DNA of 64,000 nt from CAZCDS01 sp964497585 (GTDB taxonomy: Bacteria; Desulfobacterota; Desulfomonilia; Desulfomonilales; Desulfomonilaceae): the NCBI GenBank assembly GCA_964497585.1, contig CAZCDS010000012.1, positions 61,564 through 125,563 of the forward strand, written 5' to 3'. Made by a program: the position numbers and the translations under genes. Below, piece after piece: positions 53,227 through 62,384 of this stretch (positions are counted from its first letter, which is position 1; every line of letters starts with the position of its first letter). The notes beneath the pieces are model-generated. The model had not been told where the DNA came from and did no database searches. It worked only from the letters and a program-made list of their open reading frames with translations.

Positions 53227-54387
53227 ATGGAATTCTACGGTTATCCCAGACCTGATGGCAAAGTGGGGGCTCGCAATTACGTTGGGCTTCTTCCAACCAC
53301 GGGTTGCGTGAACAACCTGTGCTCCTATATGGAAAAGCTTGTCAGGGGCACAAAAGCCATCCGTCATGACCAGGGATGTCTGCATCCTCCGCATGATACC
53401 GAGCAGGTAACCCGTACTCTCATCAACCTGGGCAAAAATCCGAATATCGGAGCGGTTCTCGTGGTGGGGCTTGGTTGCGAGATGGTCCGAGTGGAGGAGA
53501 TTTACGAAGGGGTTAAAGAGAGCGGGAAACCGGTGGACCTGGTGGTCATGCATCAGGTGGGAGGAATGATACATACGCTTGCCGAGGGGGCGCACAAACT
53601 GGTGAACCTGGTGTCCGATGCGACCCGTGTGAAAAGGGAGCGGGCGGGTCTCGAACATCTGGTAGTCGGTACCAAATGCGGTTCCTCGGATACCAGTTCC
53701 GGCCTGTCCTCCAACCTGGTGGCGGGGGAAGTATGTCGTCTCATTACAGAAAACGGAGGCAGGTTCATCCAGGGGGAAGTCTGCGACATCATGGGAGGAG
53801 AACATGCTCTGAAAAGACTGGCCAGGGATCCCGAAGATGGTGAGAAAATCGCGGACTTTGTCCGCGACCTGTATTTGCGAGGTCTGTCGGTGGGAGCCGA
53901 TACCCGCGGCTGTCAGATGACCGCGGGAAATGTGGCCGGTGGCCTCACCACACTGGTTGAAAAGGCTCTTGGCGCCAATGCGAAAGGCGGCTCCGTGCCC
54001 ATCGAAGGGGCCCTGGATTACGCTGAACTGGTGCCGAATAAACCAGGACGCTACATCATGGACTTCCCCGGCCATGGTTTCGAGAACCTCACCGCATCTG
54101 CCGCGGGAGGCGCCATACTCCACCTGTTCACGACGGGACGCGGCGCGGATACCGGCCATCCCATCATGCCCACGGTGAAGATTTGTGGCAACGCCAACAC
54201 GAATCGCACTATGGCCGAGCACATCGATGTGGACGTCGCCTCAGTAATCGATGAAACGGAAACCACAGAGCACGCGGGAGAAAGGACCCTTGAATACCTC
54301 CTGGAAGTAGCCAACGGACGTTTGACCAAGTGCGAGATCCTCGGCACCGAAAGCATGGAAATCCTGATCAAGGGACCGGTAATTTAG
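53227..54387 (+). CDS. UxaA/GarD/SuyB-like dehydratase large subunit
   Basis: 386 residues corresponding to the C-terminal catalytic part of altronate/galactarate dehydratase and to SuyB of sulfolactate sulfo-lyase. Motifs are YPRPDGKVGARNYVGLLPTT, RHDQGCLHPPHD, VVGLGCEMV, VGTKCGSSDTSSGLSSN and TAGNVAGGLTTLVEKALG, with Cys/His residues suited to a metal centre. The small SAF-type subunit is the next gene. The substrate is a 2- or 3-hydroxy acid of unknown identity. ATG at 53227 follows GAGGAGG; a longer frame from 53203 lacks a ribosome site. Confidence 0.85.
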   Translation: MEFYGYPRPDGKVGARNYVGLLPTTGCVNNLCSYMEKLVRGTKAIRHDQGCLHPPHDTEQVTRTLINLGKNPNIGAVLVVGLGCEMVRVEEIYEGVKESGKPVDLVVMHQVGGMIHTLAEGAHKLVNLVSDATRVKRERAGLEHLVVGTKCGSSDTSSGLSSNLVAGEVCRLITENGGRFIQGEVCDIMGGEHALKRLARDPEDGEKIADFVRDLYLRGLSVGADTRGCQMTAGNVAGGLTTLVEKALGANAKGGSVPIEGALDYAELVPNKPGRYIMDFPGHGFENLTASAAGGAILHLFTTGRGADTGHPIMPTVKICGNANTNRTMAEHIDVDVASVIDETETTEHAGERTLEYLLEVANGRLTKCEILGTESMEILIKGPVI

Positions 54388-54406
54388 ACGTTGGGAGGTT
54401 GGGCCA

Positions 54407-54730
54407 ATGACCAAATACGCGAAGTTGATCCATCAGAATGACAATGTGATTACGGTTGTGGCCGACTGCAAGCCGGGCGACCAGCTAACCGTCAAGTTCC
54501 AAGAAGAAGAATTCACCTACACGTGTAACCAGGAAGTGCCGTACGGGCATAAAGTGGCCAGGGCCGAGATCAAGGAAGGCGGACCCGTGATCAAGTATGG
54601 AGAAACCATAGGTCTCGCTAGACAGGATATCTCCCCCGGTGATTGGGTGCACGTTCACAATGTGCGTGACGACTACAAGTGCCTGGACAGGTACGGTAAT
54701 CCGCTACCCGGTCAAGAAGACGACGCCTAA
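54407..54730 (+). CDS. UxaA/SuyA-like dehydratase small (SAF) subunit
   Basis: 107 residues corresponding to the N-terminal SAF domain of UxaA (MTKYAKLIHQNDNVITVVAD ... VPYGHKVARAEIKEGGPVIKYGETIGLARQDI ... GDWVHVHNV, shown in pieces). In this family the small domain carries the HxxxxA..G..V.KYG pattern and completes the active site. Starts 20 bases after the large-subunit stop, with GGGAGG before the ATG. In E. coli UxaA both parts are one chain; the split resembles SuyAB. Confidence 0.8.
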   Translation: MTKYAKLIHQNDNVITVVADCKPGDQLTVKFQEEEFTYTCNQEVPYGHKVARAEIKEGGPVIKYGETIGLARQDISPGDWVHVHNVRDDYKCLDRYGNPLPGQEDDA

Positions 54731-54786
54731 CTGCCAGTGTCCAGCGGCAGAGCGGTGATCAGTTGGGGGGAGATGGGAGACAGCCT

Positions 54787-56013
54787 ATGAGACTGGATCA
54801 ATATGAGAAGGAGATGCTGGGCGGCGGACACGGTCCCGGTAAGCGACGCTGCATGGAACTCCTCGTCAAGTTCGGGGAGGCAATGGGCGCGGATCGCATG
54901 GTACCCATCCGTTCCGCCCATACTATGCCCAAAGAGCCGCTGGAGCTTCTGCAAGATCTCACCGAAGGGGTTGACCGTCTTGGCGCCTTCACCACCACCC
55001 ATCCTACCATGTCGGCCTTCTCCCTGCGCAACTGGGAACAGATGGGCATCTCGCCCGACTTTGCGGCGCAGGAGTTGTCGGTACACGACCGAAGGCAACA
55101 GATTTACAGAAGAGCCGGGTTCTATGAAACCTACACCTGCCTCCCCATCCTGGCAGGCAATCTGGCACGACCGGAGGAGAGAGTGTCGTGGATCGGCTCC
55201 AGCCTTCAACTATTGACGAACTCCATCCTGGGCGCTCGCACCAACAGGGACGGTACGGTGGTCAACCTGGCCAGCGCCATCACCGGTCGCACTCCGGACT
55301 ATGGTTTTCACAAGGACGAAAACCGGAAAGCCCAGGTGCAGGTGGAGCTGAAAGGCCTCGACGTCGAACGGATGGGCTCCGCCGATTTGGGCGCCATTAC
55401 CTACTGGCTGGGGCCAAAGGCCGGGTCACGCAATGTGGTCTTCAGCAACCTCCCGGACCTAAACCTCGACCGACTCCGCTATCTTTTGCCGCCCTTGTCT
55501 GTGACGGGTTCGGTGGGGATCTGTCACATCGTTGGTGTTACGCCTGAAGCTACCAGTCTTGAGCAGGCCTTGGGCAACCGATTACCAGAGGAAATGATAA
55601 CGGTTGGTCCTGATCAAATAGAAGAAGCTCGTTCGCTGTACGCCAGGGATAACCGTGAGGCAGAGTTGACTATCTTCGGCTGCCCTCATTGCACAATCAC
55701 AGAGCTCGGCCTGATTGCGCGGCTCGTCACAGGCAGACGGCTGGCACCCGGCAAGCGCCTCTGGATCGGAACCGGGCACCAAACATATGGCTTGGCAGTA
55801 CAGATGGGCTTCGCCAAGACCATTGAGGAGGCGGGGGGCGTCTTTGCCAGCGCCTGCATGTCTGCGATCCCGGAGCCTCCCATTCCGGCTTCCGTCAAAG
55901 TGGCTGCAACCAACTCGTTCAAGGCTGCACACTACATATCCAGGCTTTCCAAAGGCTCTGTCGCCATGTGGGTGGCGGACCTGAAAGAATGCCTCGAAGC
56001 CGTACTGGATTAG
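54787..56013 (+). CDS. Aconitase-X (AcnX) large/catalytic subunit
   Basis: 408 residues of the AcnX/DUF521 family, Fe-S hydro-lyases that include cis-3-hydroxy-L-proline dehydratase and archaeal phosphomevalonate dehydratase. Conserved features are MGADRMVPIRSAH, TTHPTMSAFS, SSLQLLTNSILGARTNRDG and ASAITGRTPDYGFH. C118, C299 (in CPHC) and C357 (ASACMSAIP) are candidate cluster ligands. ATG at 54787 follows GGGAGA by 6 bases; a longer frame begins at 54763. The small swivelling subunit follows. Operon position with a UxaA-like enzyme suggests successive dehydrations. Confidence 0.88.
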   Translation: MRLDQYEKEMLGGGHGPGKRRCMELLVKFGEAMGADRMVPIRSAHTMPKEPLELLQDLTEGVDRLGAFTTTHPTMSAFSLRNWEQMGISPDFAAQELSVHDRRQQIYRRAGFYETYTCLPILAGNLARPEERVSWIGSSLQLLTNSILGARTNRDGTVVNLASAITGRTPDYGFHKDENRKAQVQVELKGLDVERMGSADLGAITYWLGPKAGSRNVVFSNLPDLNLDRLRYLLPPLSVTGSVGICHIVGVTPEATSLEQALGNRLPEEMITVGPDQIEEARSLYARDNREAELTIFGCPHCTITELGLIARLVTGRRLAPGKRLWIGTGHQTYGLAVQMGFAKTIEEAGGVFASACMSAIPEPPIPASVKVAATNSFKAAHYISRLSKGSVAMWVADLKECLEAVLD

Positions 56014-56030
56014 GAAAGGAGCCGAAAACC

Positions 56031-56423
56031 ATGGTACTCAAGGGAAGAGTCATCAATGGAGGATCAGTTACAGCCGAAGCCGTGGTCCTCGATACGCCCT
56101 TCTCTTTTATCGGAGACTTCGACGCTGAGACCGGTCAGTTAATGCTCAGCGGCCATCCGCTGGAAGGAGAAAGCATTGCAGGCAAAGTCCTGGTGATACC
56201 GACCGGTAAGGGAGGGACAATCGCTCCCTGGATGGCCTTCGACGCAGCCAAGCGTCATATGGCTCCCGCAGCCATACTCTGCAAGAGCAGTGAGCCCATA
56301 ACCTGCGAATGTGCAATAACCATTGATATCCCCATGCTCGATTCTTTTGAAGAGAACATACTGGATATAATTAAGAGTGGCCAGCGGATACACGTCGACG
56401 GGGAGAGTGTTACAATTGAATGA
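56031..56423 (+). CDS. Aconitase-X small (swivel, DUF126) subunit
   Basis: 130 residues. The family core is LKGRVINGGSVTAEAVV, LDTPFSFIGDFD, GHPLEGESIAGKVLVIPTGKGGT and CEC near residue 95. It is the mobile swivel domain that closes the AcnX active site; large and small subunits are fused in some AcnX and separate in others. ATG at 56031 follows AGGAAAGGA. It is the last gene of the gntR-uxaA-acnX series; the next 360 bases hold no gene. Confidence 0.85.
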   Translation: MVLKGRVINGGSVTAEAVVLDTPFSFIGDFDAETGQLMLSGHPLEGESIAGKVLVIPTGKGGTIAPWMAFDAAKRHMAPAAILCKSSEPITCECAITIDIPMLDSFEENILDIIKSGQRIHVDGESVTIE

Positions 56424-56782
56424 TCGGGACAGCATGGCAGCGGAGAATCGGTCAATAGTGAAAAGAGGTCAGAAGAGTGATCTCCGCCCGTTCGCGCGCC
56501 CCTGCATACAAAAGTGTAGTCCTCGTTCTTTCAGGCGTCTTCAAAGCCGGCCGGACCCCGTCAAGGAGGACCGCAAAAGAGGTGGCCTCCTTGACGGGTT
56601 GCAGCCGCAGACACGGAGATCATGGATGATTGGACGGCGAGGCGCCACCGGCATCCGATGAGCTTGCACGCGCCGGTGATTTCAGTAGAGTGGCTCATTG
56701 CCCTATAACCAGTTCCCACTTCCTTGCCACCCCTCACGGGTTCTCCGAATTGCAGAGTAAACTGTCGCTGCGTGAGCTCAAG

Positions 56783-57415
56783 TTATTTATATTTTTCCCA
56801 AAAGACGATCTTGTCCATAGATTTTCTTGGTCTGGGCTTGGGATCCTCATCGGGATATCCCAACGGGATCAAATCGTGCACGAACAAATCATCCGGCAGG
56901 TTCATGACCTGGTGGCAGTCCATGGGAGACATCGCCCCCACCCAACAAGTACCTAAGCCCTGATTTACAGCCTCTATCGTCATATACGCTATGGCGATCA
57001 TAATCTGCTCGCCTGCCTTTATGGTCATTACCTTTTCGCCGAGACGATAGGGGGCAAATAAATCACTCTCCAGAACCACGTTATCCAAGATATCGTCCGT
57101 CCAGTCTAACGCCTCGACTTCCATAAGTTGCTTCAGGGATTGTCTTTGCAGTTTACGTGAGAAGTCCTCTATTGAACCACAGCAAACAATGACAACAGGA
57201 GCATCACGCACTACGGCTTGTCCACCGGCGCCATTTGCCAACCCTTCTTTCATGGTTTTGTCTTGGACCACGATAAAACGCCATGGTTGACTGTTACCCC
57301 ATGACGGCGCCCGCCTGCCCGCCTCCAAGACCTTTTCAATCTTCTCCTTTTCCACCGGCATGGGCTTCCATTTTCTTATGCTGCTTCTCTTTAGGATCGC
57401 ATCTGATACATTCAT
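56783..57415 (-). CDS. Nitroreductase-family flavoprotein
   Basis: 210 residues. Family motifs are AILKRSSIRKWKPMPV near the start (FMN-phosphate-binding arginines), EAGRRAPSWGNSQPWRFIVV and the C-terminal GLGTCWVGAMSP with IPLGYPDEDPKP. Such enzymes reduce nitro compounds, quinones or enones using NAD(P)H. It is convergent with the aconitase-X operon and upstream of nothing obvious; it may share a transcript with no other gene. Confidence 0.85.
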   Translation of the reverse strand: MNVSDAILKRSSIRKWKPMPVEKEKIEKVLEAGRRAPSWGNSQPWRFIVVQDKTMKEGLANGAGGQAVVRDAPVVIVCCGSIEDFSRKLQRQSLKQLMEVEALDWTDDILDNVVLESDLFAPYRLGEKVMTIKAGEQIMIAIAYMTIEAVNQGLGTCWVGAMSPMDCHQVMNLPDDLFVHDLIPLGYPDEDPKPRPRKSMDKIVFWEKYK

Positions 57416-57633
57416 TTTTGTCCTCCTTTAAAGGTCTGTAGGTGCTGAGGCATTTCATTCCTGCCGTTTCCTATCGCGGCCGGAAGCCGTTCATACACCC
57501 CGCAATAGCTTTCCTTTCGAAAACCATTTCACGGTGATAAAACTACCCTCCTTTCATCCCTCCAAGGGATTGTAGGGAGAAGAGATCGCAAATGGTCTTG
57601 TCGATCGTCTCTGAGTTGTCAGCACAGAGGCGG

Positions 57634-57655
57634 GGTCTTCCCAGTGGGCAAGACC
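57634..57655 (-). other. Hairpin downstream of the acyl-CoA ligase gene
   Basis: GGTCTT and AAGACC form a six-pair stem extended inward by CCC/GGG, with one unpaired G and a three-base loop, about 65 bases beyond the ligase stop. No U-tract follows, so termination is only possible. Confidence 0.3.
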
Positions 57656-57719
57656 ATCAGTCCTTCTTTTTGTGTAACGCTCCCCCTCTTAGGAGTTTGC
57701 ACAGAAAGACTCTCTCCTC

Positions 57720-59282
57720 TTATACCTTCCGTTGCCGACCTTCCCAATACTGGGCCCGCAGCTCTCTTTTCAGTATTTTTCCGTAATTGTTCTTAGGCAG
57801 ATCATTGATAAAATCGATCGATTGAGGCTTCTTGTAGCTGGCAACATGATCTTTACAAAAGGCGATTAACTCGTCTGCCGTAACGGACCGTCCCGCCACC
57901 AGGGACACCACCGCCTTGACGGCCTCTCCCCATTTGGGATCAGGCACGCCAATTACCGCGACCTCCCGAATGGCCGGATGTCGAATAATGACTTCTTCTA
58001 TCTCTCGGGGATAGATATTCTCTCCCCCGCTGATGATCATGTCCTTTGATCGATCCATGATGAACAAATATCCCTTTTCGTCCATGTAACCCATGTCCCC
58101 TGTATGGAGCCATCCATTCCTCAAAGTCTCGGCAGTCGCCTCAGGATTTCGCCAGTATCCCTTCATAACGAGATCCGAACGGGTCACAATCTCACCATTC
58201 TTCCCGCTTGGGAGCTCTTTATCGTCACCGTCAAAAATTCTCACTTCCACATCCGTTCTGGCGAAACCGGCAGACCCGAGGCGTTTCTTCTGTTCGGGAG
58301 AACCCTCCAACACATGGTCCCTGTGCGGCAGATAGGTGATGGTCATGGGCGATTCGGCCTGTCCGTACAATTGCACAAGGCAGGGCCCCAGCTTTGCCAT
58401 CGCCTCTTTCAGGTCCTCAACCAGCATGGGCGCACCCCCATAATTGAGGGCCTTCATTGACGTGTGATCGTATCTGTCCACGGCAGGACTGTCGACCATT
58501 AATTTGATCATGGTCGGGGCGGCAAACATGTTGGTCACCCGGTCATCCTCAATGGTCTTAACGATCAGTTCAGGGTCGAAGGATTTCGAGGGCAGGATGA
58601 TGTTTGTCGCACCTTTGCCCACATTGGGCAGTGCATATAAGCCGCTGCCGTGGGAAAGGGGTGCGGCGTGCAAGATGGCGTCGTCCGGACCGAATCCCGG
58701 CCGAATGTCTGCATAGAAATTCATGGTCATGGCCAAGAGATTGCGATGGGTCAGCATAGCCCCTTTCGGCAAGCCGGTCGTCCCCGACGTATAGAAAAGC
58801 CATGCCAAATCATCGGGTTGAACTTGGCTGTCGGAAAACTGGTCTGAGGCTCTTGAGACTAAATCTTGATAATCCAGGAGTTCACCCTGAGGACCGGACA
58901 AGGTGATAAGATGGCGGGCGCCAGGGATCTCTTCTCGTATATGGAGGATAGCCTCGTTGAACTCCGGGGACAAGATAACCGCTTTGGCCTGGGAGTGGTC
59001 GATAATAAAAGAAACTTCTTTGGGATGAAGCCGCCAGTTGATAGGCACCGCACCATACCCAGCCTTAAAGCAGGCGAACATGGACTCCAACATCTCGGGG
59101 TAATTATGTTGCAGTAAGGCCACATTATCCCCTTGGTTCATACCCAAATGACTCAAAGCATTTGCCAGTCGATTGGCTCCGGCGTTGAACTCGGCGTAGG
59201 TCAATTTCTTCGAACCGTGGACAATGGCCAGCTTTTCTGGGAATGTCTTGGCCGTCTTTGTCAGCAGCGTGCCTATGTTCAT
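57720..59282 (-). CDS. Acyl-CoA synthetase, AMP-forming (medium/long-chain type)
   Basis: 520 residues. ANL motifs: LFYTSGTTGLPKGAMLTHRN, core QLYGQAESPMTIT, GWLHTGDMGYMDEKGYLFIMDRSKDMIISGGENIYP and the A10 Lys in KNNYGKILKREL. It makes acyl-CoA from a free acid, ATP and CoA. It is shorter and of a different subfamily from the ligase in the liv operon. No linked genes of beta-oxidation are visible, so the substrate is open. Confidence 0.88.
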   Translation of the reverse strand: MNIGTLLTKTAKTFPEKLAIVHGSKKLTYAEFNAGANRLANALSHLGMNQGDNVALLQHNYPEMLESMFACFKAGYGAVPINWRLHPKEVSFIIDHSQAKAVILSPEFNEAILHIREEIPGARHLITLSGPQGELLDYQDLVSRASDQFSDSQVQPDDLAWLFYTSGTTGLPKGAMLTHRNLLAMTMNFYADIRPGFGPDDAILHAAPLSHGSGLYALPNVGKGATNIILPSKSFDPELIVKTIEDDRVTNMFAAPTMIKLMVDSPAVDRYDHTSMKALNYGGAPMLVEDLKEAMAKLGPCLVQLYGQAESPMTITYLPHRDHVLEGSPEQKKRLGSAGFARTDVEVRIFDGDDKELPSGKNGEIVTRSDLVMKGYWRNPEATAETLRNGWLHTGDMGYMDEKGYLFIMDRSKDMIISGGENIYPREIEEVIIRHPAIREVAVIGVPDPKWGEAVKAVVSLVAGRSVTADELIAFCKDHVASYKKPQSIDFINDLPKNNYGKILKRELRAQYWEGRQRKV

Positions 59283-60230
59283 GGTCCACCACCTTATTTT
59301 GGGGCAGGACCCCTGCCCCCATCAGGGGCTTGCACCAAAAGAATCATGATTATGAGGCTATCTAGCTATTCCGGTAGTACTCGGGCCTCCAGCCGGTCAC
59401 GAGGGTGGCCCCCCTGAACCCCAGAAGGTTCCCTGGCCCCCAGACATCCCAATGAAGTCAAAACAGGCGTTACCTTGCCGAAAAATGCGCGCTTCGCCTG
59501 TTTCCAAGTCTACCTCGCCGATCGCCCAACGGTCAACCAAAATGTTGTCGTTGGTCCGCAGCCGAATACAACGTGATCGTATCGCGCCACATGAATGGCT
59601 GAAGCCATATGGGCAAGCCACCAAATTGCGGGCGTGGTGACGCTGGTTCCAACCCTCATGAGTCGCTTGGCCAGTTACTCTGAGTGCCGAATTACCTCCT
59701 CGTCCCGAAGATCGAATTCCCTGAGTATGTACATTAGCTCGTAGGCCACCTCAGCAGACGAAGGCGGTAACGATGGGGAGGGCGTCCCATAGTGGCTGCC
59801 TGTAGCTACTCAAAGACTTGTGAGCCAGCAAATGAGAACCACGTCAACGTTTGGGCGCCTTGTTCTTTCTGTCTCGTCTGCCTGGCATTTCCCAGCGCAG
59901 ACAGGAGGAATAGCGATGGGGACACCCCATACAGTTTCATGTGCGCCTGACGCTATGCGTCATCTCTTTCCACAAGCGCGATCCTCCAGAACAGGTCTAT
60001 TGATATCATAAGGGATTTGCTCCCTCTCATCATCAACGGGCTCCAATAAAGCTGCTAATGAGCCCTGGTAGCACAGTCCAGTCGTGTACAGGAAGGATTA
60101 CCACTGTCGAGGATGATTCTCATTGACGTAACTCTCGTCTTGCTCTATGGAAAGGGTCAGAACGGAGTTCAGGCGCGGTTAGCTGTTCGAGATCCTCTCC
60201 GTCCACCGCTTTCGGAATCCTTATATGGCC
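59283..60230. other. Gap of about 950 bases with no firm gene
   Basis: One minus-strand frame at 59624-59397 reads NDNILVDRWAIGEVDLETGE then ARIFRQGNACFDFIGM, which has the look of coding sequence, but there is no start, ribosome site or family match; it may be a remnant. Nothing else is supportable. Confidence 0.3.
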
Positions 60231-60248
60231 TGATATGTTAGGATATCA
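60231..60248. promoter_or_regulatory. Inverted repeat ahead of the three-module protein gene
   Basis: TGATAT and ATATCA flank GTTAGG, giving a perfect six-base inverted repeat 17 bases before the start codon of the next gene; it could be an operator for that gene. Confidence 0.35.
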
Positions 60249-60265
60249 AACGTGTGGGGGCAAAT

Positions 60266-60844
60266 ATGGCCAACGTCCGAAAGATCAACGCACGGGAATT
60301 TATCAGAGACGTCCGATCAGGGGTTCAGTACGAAGAACTTCTGAGAAAGTACCATCTCCGTGAGATACAGCTCAACCGAGCTATCCAGAGATTGCTGGAC
60401 ACAAAGCATCTGACAAAGAGGGAAGCAGAAAGTCTGATATCTCGAAGAAGGTCAAGACTCAACGACCGAGAATTCGTCGCGGACGTGCTCGCTCTCCTGG
60501 ATAAGTACAAGATGCCTTTGAGCCACTTCTTCTCCCAGATAGAGAGGCTGCGTGACGCGGGAGCGTTCCATGATGCTAGCGAAGCTGCCGTAACCGCAGA
60601 AGGAGGAGGGCTGAAGCGAAGAATAGACGCACGGGAATTTGCAGAGGATGTCCAGTTGGGTATGGACTACGTGAATCTGGCTGCAAAGTATAATATTACG
60701 AAGGCCCAGGTACATCAACTGATTGACAGGCTTGCCGGTACAAAGCTGCTGGGCTCGGACGTGGCTGACCGTACGGTACCCTTTGACATGCGAATCAGCT
60801 TCCCCGAAGCAACCGGTCGGACAGCACCGAAGAAGAAACCCTGA
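60266..60844 (+). CDS. Protein of three tandem helical modules, possibly DNA-binding
   Basis: 192 residues from ATG at 60266 (GGGGG upstream; GTG at 60254 is less likely). Three related units of about 40-47 residues begin KINAREFIRDVRSG, RLNDREFVADVLAL and RIDAREFAEDVQLG at about residues 6, 64 and 118; each continues with xxLxxKYxxxxxQ.. and ends xxRLLDTKHL, RLRDAGAF or RLAGTKLL. The pattern (amphipathic helix, turn, helix) is helix-turn-helix-like and recalls short modules found in deltaproteobacterial proteins. Highly charged, no signal peptide or membrane segment. Function unknown. Confidence 0.6.
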   Translation: MANVRKINAREFIRDVRSGVQYEELLRKYHLREIQLNRAIQRLLDTKHLTKREAESLISRRRSRLNDREFVADVLALLDKYKMPLSHFFSQIERLRDAGAFHDASEAAVTAEGGGLKRRIDAREFAEDVQLGMDYVNLAAKYNITKAQVHQLIDRLAGTKLLGSDVADRTVPFDMRISFPEATGRTAPKKKP

Positions 60845-60925
60845 CCGAACAGGTGCTCTGCCCGAAAGATTCAGCGCCCTTCCTCCCTGTGCGCTGTATT
60901 GCCCAGAACGTGAACGGGACAGAAG

Positions 60926-61369
60926 ATGAGAGCGATAAAGGGATTTCTTGACGACTATGCGTTTCTCGGCAACTTCTATCCGGCCGAGGTCGAGATGGGC
61001 GGCGTGAAAGCTCCGACGGTGGAGCATGTCTTTCAGGCCCTCAAGTCCACTGATCCGATTGAGAAGCTCCATATAGCCAGGCAAGAGACTCCCCTTGAGG
61101 CAAAGAAGGCCGGGCACAACCTCAAGCTAAGACCCCATTGGGAAGAGATCAAGATGGGGATCATGGAGGCTCTCGTCCGCCAGAAGTTCACGCGACACAA
61201 GGATCTGGGACGTCGCCTTCTGTAGACTGGGGACGCGTATCTTGAGGAGACAAACAACTGGGGGGATAAGTTCTGGGGTGTCTACCGCGGAGAAGGTAAA
61301 AATCACCTCGGCAGGATTCTGATGAAGATCAGGGAGGAGTTGCGGGCCTCGGCAAGTGCCCTGGAATGA
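60926..61369 (+). pseudogene. NADAR (YbiA/DUF1768) family gene with an in-frame amber codon
   Basis: The first 99 codons read GFLDDYAFLGNFYPAEVEMGG and TVEHVFQALKSTDPIEKL, typical of NADAR N-glycosidases (YbiA-like, acting on riboflavin-pathway intermediates or ADP-ribose). Codon 100 is TAG (61223-61225). The same frame then continues TGDAYLEETNNWGDKFWGVY and NHLGRILMKIREEL to TGA at 61369, which is the missing family C-terminus. A single base change (GAG, CAG or AAG to TAG) explains it. Total length without the stop would be 147 residues, normal for the family. Confidence 0.75.
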
Positions 61370-61959
61370 ATCCTTCAAGGCTAGAAAAAGGGGCGACGGA
61401 GAGAACGGTAATGAACCCCAACTGACTATGTTGGCTGGGATTTGAGAAAACGGGCCTGCCCCAGAGAGCAGTCGCCCGGACCTGACCTGTCATGGGGCGC
61501 ATCAGTTTCTGAAGGAGCCGACAGGCACGTCAAGATCATTAATGATCCAACCTCAACATCCCAAACGCTCTACTGGAAGAACCCCATCTCGATTCGCATT
61601 TTCGGTGACGTTGCACAATTTATGTCGTCAGATGAAATGGGAATTTTGAGGCGATAAACTAGAGGAGAGTATCGGCGCCAAGAGGCCTGGGGAGACTTCG
61701 GTTGATTTCCTTGCGCCGGATGAGCGTTTCCGTTTAGGAGCTTTGCTGCGCTCCAGTATGGCCTCTCGGAGTCCGTAGTATACGGCATGGGACGTAGGGC
61801 TCGGCCGTCTCAAGAATCTTCTTTTCTTCCTCAGGAAGAACCTGATTCCACGTCGTGCCTTCGAACGGTGAACAGAGCAGCGGGGTCGCACATCAGTGTA
61901 ACCTTTCCGGGTGCCTCCACGTCCTACGGACGAAGTTTAAGAAATGGAGGACTCGACTG
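61370..61959. other. Gap of about 590 bases without a recognisable gene
   Basis: Short frames only; none carries family motifs or a good ribosome-binding site. The DUF2892 gene's own frame extends upstream into it but without support. Confidence 0.4.
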
Positions 61960-62313
61960 ATGGAGAAGAAGACTCGCTACAAAACAAATATGGGTCTGTT
62001 CGACAGGATGGTACGACTCTGTGCGGGGTTCGGTATGATCTTGGTTGGCTCACTCGTTGTGGAGGGCACTATAGGAACAGTCCTTCTGGTCATAGGGCTC
62101 TTAGCTGTCCTCACATCAGCAATTGGTTTTTGCCCTGGGTACGTTCCATTCGGAATTTCTACGGTGGGCTTTCCCTTCGCTCGGCCTGGGCTAAAGTCGA
62201 AAATGATGGCCCAGTGCTATGGGGACGGAAACGCCTTTTCCGGTTGTTGCGATATAATGGAACGCAGGAGCGGAACCTCCGGTGACACACCGGCAGCGCG
62301 GACACGAGAATAG
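61960..62313 (+). CDS. DUF2892-family small inner-membrane protein
   Basis: 117 residues from ATG at 61960, preceded by GGAGG; an in-frame extension to 61855 is less likely. Two hydrophobic segments (AGFGMILVGSLVVEG; IGTVLLVIGLLAVLTSAIG) and the closing FCPGYVPFGIST match the DUF2892/YgaP-type membrane domain (CPxYxxxGIxT). The C-terminal ~45 residues are Cys-rich (QCYGDGNAFSGCCD) and unlike the usual short family ending. Role unknown. Confidence 0.72.
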   Translation: MEKKTRYKTNMGLFDRMVRLCAGFGMILVGSLVVEGTIGTVLLVIGLLAVLTSAIGFCPGYVPFGISTVGFPFARPGLKSKMMAQCYGDGNAFSGCCDIMERRSGTSGDTPAARTRE

Positions 62314-62384
62314 TCCTGGTCGCGAAATAATCCGCGATGAATGGGCCAAGCGGTCCACGATGAAAACGGAACGGAGAGGACACT

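Noticed and set aside
60926..61369. Pyrrolysine-containing NADAR protein
   Set aside because: No pyl genes are visible and a one-base nonsense mutation explains the amber codon; kept only as a point to check.
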